44,779 nucleotides of DNA from Linnemannia hyalina. Lineage: Eukaryota; Mortierellomycota; Mortierellomycetes; Mortierellales; Mortierellaceae. Where the stretch lies: positions 1 through 44,779 of the forward strand of contig JAHRHY010000040.1 of the NCBI GenBank assembly GCA_019671135.1. The letters run 5' to 3'. Under the pieces are notes generated by a model. That model was not told the origin of the DNA. It ran no database searches and saw only the letters and a list, made by a program, of their open reading frames with translations. Both the position numbers and the translations under genes were made by a program. This document shows positions 39,918 through 44,779 of this stretch, piece by piece (within the stretch, counting starts at the first letter, position 1; every line of letters begins with the position of its first letter).

Positions 39918-40427
39918 TAAAAATAGATTAGGTTAATTCTACCTATAGTAAAGAATGGGGGTGGGCTTTATTTTAATAATAAAGTAAAAATATAATAAAA
40001 TTTTATTTAACACCCCACTTAATCTAATTTAATCAGGAAAATAAGAATTCTAATTTAATTAAAAAATTAGAAGAGATCGATAGTCGGTGTACTGGAAAGT
40101 GCAGCGGAGTAGTTATCAACCAAGGGATTAAAAATCCCCCTTTGTATTATATATGTATTATTAAGAATATACGTAGATATATTTAAGAATATACCAATAT
40201 ATTTAAGAAAATATTAATATATTTAAGAATATATCAATAGGTTTAAAATAAATCAAAATATTTTAGAATCCAGCCCTTCCCGGATGCCGGAGTTTAGCCC
40301 GGAGGACTAAACATTCTAAAAGCCCGGCACGGTGAGTAAAAACTCGCCGTGCCAGGATTTAAATATAAAGGAACCTGGCATATATCCCTGTTTAGATAGG
40401 TATAAGATATTTTATATATCTATAATA
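39918..40427. other. Repeats and GC cluster between orf190 and trnW (mirror)
   Basis: Mirror of 33584-34093: 54-bp repeat at 40087-40140, AT repeats at 40160-40245, GC hairpins at 40262-40355. Confidence 0.55.
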
Positions 40428-40500
40428 AGGATGATAGTTTAATTGGTAAAGCGCTCGACTCCAAACCGAGAAACTGGAAGTTCAAGTCTCCCTCGTCCTG
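40428..40500 (+). tRNA. trnW: tRNA-Trp (CCA), fourth copy
   Basis: Mirror of 33511-33583, same bases. Confidence 0.75.
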
Positions 40501-40953
40501 TAATAAGACCAGTTTAGGAGTATATTTTCTTAAATACAAAATATTCTAGCTAGCCCTACTTATTTTATTTACTTAGGAATTGATTAATCAATGACAAGTT
40601 TGTCTGGATAAAGATTTAAAATCTATAATCAATATAGTCAAGTTAAGTGTAAAATTACTACGGTATAAAGATAATATCTACCCGTATTATGGGTAAATTT
40701 TTTAAAAAGGGTGACTGCGAAGAATTTTTCGGGGTCCCCTTAGTAAAAATCTTTATTTAAATCAGCTAACCCTGAAGGGGTTCACTCCCGCAGGGGTTAG
40801 CACCTGCCCTTTATTTTATAACGTTTTAACTTATAAATAAATTAAAACTGCGGGAGCTCTCCTTTCTCTCTCGAGGGCCTGGTCTGCTGTTATTTTAGAA
40901 TAAAATTAATATCAAATAAACTTAACCCTGAAAAAAAACCTTAAATTTCTTGT
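40501..40953. other. Spacer between trnW and the LAGLIDADG remnant (fourth copy)
   Basis: Mirror of 33058-33510, with the leader motif at 40644-40660. Confidence 0.55.
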
Positions 40954-41301
40954 AGATTTACTATTGAACAACGACAAATTGATAAACGTACTGGGCTATC
41001 ATGTGAACCTTTTATGAGCAAACTTGCTCAATATTTTGATGTATCTTTACTTACTAAAACTAGTAAAAATCCTAATTTTTTATCTCCTGCAAGTTCTTAT
41101 TATTATAGTGTTGAAACAATGTCAAAATTAATTTAAGTTGTTAATTATTTTGAAAAGTACCCCTTGGTGCCCGCCAAGGGATTAGATCATAAAGATTTTC
41201 TGGTTATTTATTATATGATCTTAAATAAAGAACATTTAACTGAGGTAGGTATAGAAAAAATAATTAATATTATGGCAGGTATGAATAAAAGTAAAGAGTA
41301 A
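40954..41301 (+). pseudogene. LAGLIDADG endonuclease C-terminal remnant (fourth copy)
   Basis: Mirror of 32710-33057, with the same internal stop. Confidence 0.7.
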
Positions 41302-41473
41302 TGATAGTGTATCATTCAAATTGATATTAGAAATAATCAAATTCTGAAGGACCGGTTATTTGCATAATACGTGAAAATAATATTGATTTATAATTAATTA
41401 ATTTACACCCCCCCCCCCTCTTTCTCCTAGAAGTTTTACCGAAATAAAAATTATTATATATATATAATATAAT

Positions 41474-41540
41474 ATGGTTATTATAGATAAAGGGCTCGAC
41501 TCTTAATTGAGGAACTGAAGGTTTAAGTCTTTCTTATTTG
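41474..41540 (+). pseudogene. tRNA-like remnant upstream of cox3 (fourth copy)
   Basis: Mirror of 32471-32538. Confidence 0.4.
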
Positions 41541-41706
41541 AAATATTATCAATTTTCACGCCTAGTTTATTTAATAAAAACAATATTAAATTGTTTTATA
41601 AGTGTAAAATTACTATAAGAAATATCCTACGGGAATTTCTGAGAAACAACACCTCTCAATTAAAACTGAGGGCAGTTGTTATTATGGGATTTATATTAAT
41701 TATAAT

Positions 41707-42864
41707 ATGCAAAAAAACATTCAATCACATCCTTTCCATTTAGTGGAACCATCACCTTGGCCTTTAGCGGCTTCAATAGCTTTATTAACTACTACACTTA
41801 GTGGTGTTATGTATTTTAATAACTATGCCAATGGAGGTTTATTATTAACATTAGGTCTTATCTCTACTGTGTTATCTATGAGCCTTTGGTTTAGAGATAT
41901 AATAATAGAGGGAACTTTCCAAGGATCTCATACTTCTAAAGTACAACAAGGGTTAACATTAGGATTTATTTTATTTGTTATCTCTGAAGTATTCTTCTTT
42001 ATTTCTATTTTCTGGGCTTTCTTCCATTCAGCTTTAAGCCCTACTGTAGAATTAGGTTGTGCATGGCCTCCAGCAGGTATTGAAGTTATGAACCCTTGGG
42101 AGGTACCTTTATTAAATACTGTACTTCTTTTATCTTCTGGTGCTACAGTAACACTGGCTCATCACGGATTAATCCAAGGTAATAGAAAATTCACTATCTA
42201 TGGACTTTTTGCTACTATTGCTTTAGCAATACTTTTCACAGGTTTCCAAGGATTCGAGTATATTAATGCTCCTTTCACAATCGCAGATTCAGTTTATGGA
42301 AGTACATTCTATTTCACAACAGGATTCCATGGATTCCATGTACTTATTGGAACAATATTTATAGCTGTAGGTTTATATAGAGTTATAAATTATCATTTTA
42401 CTGATTTCCATCACGTTGGATTGGAAGCCGCTATTATCTACTGGCATAAATAAAATTGTGCAAAATGTCAAAGTGAACTCGTAAGGGTTATTAATACATA
42501 CTTAGACATAGTTAACTAGTTATATCTCAATTAGATAGAGATAACCATACCGGCAAGAACTTTGTAAAGGAAGCAAATGGTGGATACTAGTATACATGGG
42601 TGACAGCCCATAGAGCTATGAAAGTGAAAACGGTCAAGGGCTACCTAGCAGAAGACCGTCGGTGGTTACAAACATCGCTACAGACTGGGTCACTTTTGGG
42701 TGCCTGAAATGGTGCTTAATGTACAGTCGGAACTCGGGAAGGATAAAATTCCACCCAATGAAATGAAACATAGAAGGTTAAAAGAATGTGTTATCATATA
42801 GAGTTTGTTTGTTGATATCGTGTGGTTATTAGTATTCGTATTCTTCTACTATTGGGGTTCTTAA
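41707..42864 (+). CDS. cox3: cox3 with group I intron (fourth copy)
   Basis: Exon 1 41707-42447, exon 2 42808-42864. Mirror of 31147-32304, with the 17-nt motif at 41599-41615. Confidence 0.92.
42448..42807 (+). other. Group I intron in cox3 (fourth copy)
   Basis: Mirror of 31204-31563. Confidence 0.72.
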
Positions 42865-43060
42865 TAAAGACACCAATAAACTCCCCCCCTTTTCTCTTTC
42901 TTCTTTTCATTTTTTTTTTAATAAAATTTATATAGAAGAAACTAATTAATATATTTATATACTCCCTATCATAATTCTTCTTATCAAAGTTTACATCCTA
43001 GATGAGTTTTTAAAATAAATACTCTATTCATTTGACACAAAAATTTTGTTTATGTGAGGT

Positions 43061-43449
43061 CTAATCATTTAAAAGTTTTATAGAGAGTACCCATTGATCT
43101 TTAAATAATAATCCCTTTTTAGCATGTTTAAAAATTATTTTATGGTTACAATTAAAATGTTCAGCAGCTTTTCTAGCCGAGCTAAAAGTATTGTATACTT
43201 TTATCTGCAGAATAAACATAGATGGCAGTTTCCTTGGCAATACTCAATGCTAATTTAGTACTTTCAGATAATTGTTTACCCATTGAGGATTTTTTTTTCC
43301 GATTGAGCTAAACTCATTAATTCTTTAGAATGTTCACTATGTGTCTTACCAAACATCCCACTTCCTTCTGTTTTTTTATGTGCTAAGCTAATTTTAGCTC
43401 AAGTTTCTATACTTAATACACGACCTGCTGGAGAACCTGCCTCAGTTAA
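43061..43449 (-). pseudogene. Decayed GIY-YIG endonuclease C-terminal part (fourth copy)
   Basis: Mirror of 30562-30950. Confidence 0.6.
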
Positions 43450-44290
43450 AATATTATTAATAAGGCGCCGCCAGCCCCCGTAAGAGGGGCATTGTAAAAC
43501 AAAGTTTTAATTTATTTATTAATTAAAACAGCCTTTGGCTCGTTAGAGACACAGGCGTGCCGCAGGGAAGTATAAAATAAACTGGGTCCTAAGGGCAAGA
43601 GTTCTAATTTCTAGGAAATGATTCTATTAGATTCTTCAGCCGACAATATCCGCACGGTTGGCAGTAGCCGTGGACAAGTGTAGTATAATAATTATTAGCC
43701 CTAGAATAACTAATAATTGAAAGGTGTACGGAAAGATGATGTTTTGCTTAGATGAAAGTAAAGAGTATACTTATATGTTTTAATCTTTATCATACCCTAA
43801 GGGGTTTCTCTCGACTTTACTTTTATAATAAAGGCAATTCTTCCTATAAACTATACTATGTAGTTTTAGTAGCAATACTATTACGTGCTTGATATACTGC
43901 AGGATAACCTGAGGTCGTAAGATGTTATTTTAAATTACGATTCTATGTATTTCTATAGTCTAACAACTAATAGATAAAAAGGGGTATTCTATATAGTGTA
44001 ACATAATATAATATAATTATTACTATGGGTTTCAGCCATTAGAAGGGCTCTCTATAGGTTCTATAGGATTTCTATACTATATACTATATAGAATAGGGTG
44101 TTAGGAGGCTAGTATTCAGAATATCCATTATTCAGAATATCCATTATATGTTTAAGTTCTCCTGTTCTTTTTGAATTTGAGATCGATAACCTATTGTGTC
44201 TTCTTAAACATATTATGGAATTATTGCGTTAGATCCCTCTTTATTTTTATTTAGTAATATAAAAGCAGGCAAAAAACTTAATATTGCTTC
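43450..44290. other. Spacer between nad4 and the endonuclease remnant (fourth copy)
   Basis: Mirror of 29721-30561; no gene is seen. Confidence 0.55.
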
Positions 44291-44779
44291 TTAGGGGGTG
44301 TTAATTAGTAAAGTACTAATACCTAAATGTAATGAGTCCAATACTACGTTAGGATAAACACCAAGAATAAAGCTAACTATGATAAGAGGTAATAAAACGA
44401 AGAATTCTCTTCTAGTGATATCTGGCATTGTGCTCATATATCTTGAAGCAGACCCAAAGCTACTCTATTGAACAACCAGATAGAATAACCTGCAGATAAG
44501 AACATACCAGTTGCTCCTAAATTGTCATTACTGGGTTTTTGTTGGAAAGCTCCGGGAAGGACATAAATTCACCAATGAAAATTCCCTGAGAACGGAGTAC
44601 CGAATATTTGCTAAAGTAGCGAAGAAGAAAATAAGAGATAGAACAGGAAGAGAAGATGCGATCCCTCTGTAGTATTTAATAATTCTTGTATGAGATCTAC
44701 TATATAAGATATCTCCAACAATAATAAATAATAAAGGTGAGTATTAACCCATGAGATAAACCTAAGATAACAGCACCTT
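44291..44779 (-). CDS. nad4: nad4, 3' part at the window edge
   Basis: The last third of nad4, with the stop at 44291-44293. From about 44456 onward it carries indels (for example one A missing near 44457 and bases lost near 44555), so the frame is broken near the edge as in the first copy. Confidence 0.85.

Larger units (their letters stand above)
29232..44779. repeat. Inverted repeat around fold C (arms 29232-37003 and 37008-44779)
   Basis: About 7.8 kb on each side are reverse complements, from the second half of nad4 to the centre at 37005. The innermost stem is GTTAATGCTATA paired with TATAGCATTAAC, leaving a loop of about 4 nt. Some indels separate the arms near the centre (for example 36955-36972 against 37042-37056). 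The fold interrupts a reading frame that is open on both sides of it. Confidence 0.9.

Overview
The window is mitochondrial DNA of a fungus, most likely a basidiomycete of the Agaricomycetes type. The evidence is the AT-rich sequence broken by small GC-rich hairpin clusters, fungal-type cox3, nad4 and mitochondrial LSU rRNA, several GIY-YIG and LAGLIDADG endonuclease genes or remnants, and hypothetical membrane proteins of the kind found in basidiomycete mtDNA and mitochondrial plasmids. All 17 tryptophan codons in the intact genes are TGG, and the tRNA-Trp reads as anticodon CCA, so TGA is not visibly used as Trp. Only nad4, cox3, rnl and a few tRNAs of the standard set are present, so this is part of a mitogenome, not a whole one.

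The window is one segment read four times in alternating orientation. The most complete copy, called the unit here, runs from about 20308 to 37005. In order it holds: a 5' fragment of a GIY-YIG ORF (-), rnl (+), a GIY-YIG ORF of 361 codons (-), tRNA-Met (-), a membrane ORF of 272 codons (+), a GC-rich insert bracketed by direct repeats, tRNA-fMet (-), nad4 (+), a decayed endonuclease ORF (+), cox3 with a small group I intron (-), a tRNA-like remnant, a LAGLIDADG remnant (-), tRNA-Trp (-), then a stretch bracketed by 54-bp direct repeats that holds a membrane ORF of 190 codons, a tRNA-Lys-like gene and a 240/248-codon ORF (all -), and last the 3' part of another membrane ORF (-).

Positions 6775-20308 are the reverse complement of unit positions 20308 to about 33840. 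Positions 1-6774 fold back again, so they run in unit orientation (from the end of orf272 to just past trnW). Positions 37005-44779 are the reverse complement of the unit's right half, ending inside nad4. The three fold points are A (about 6774), B (about 20308) and C (about 37005). Each behaves like a snap-back: A has a 6-bp microhomology and a 26-nt asymmetry, B cuts a GIY-YIG ORF directly after its GIY motif with a 10-nt loop, and C cuts a membrane-protein ORF with a 4-nt loop. Arms differ by scattered indels, densest at positions 1-3500 and after about 44440, which looks like a poorly polished long-read contig. Fold-back artefact (amplification or unsplit hairpin read) is the simplest reading; real palindromic or hairpin-ended mtDNA is the alternative and can be tested.

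Within the unit, cox3, the 240/248-codon ORF and trnW are each linked to the same 17-nt leader motif. Orf272 and the truncated GIY-YIG ORF share another leader that extends into the first coding codons. Orf272 and orf190 (and the cut ORF at fold C) look like members of one family with a PLE(L/V)GE motif followed by two membrane segments, and both intact members lie between direct repeats, which suggests insertion as cassettes.
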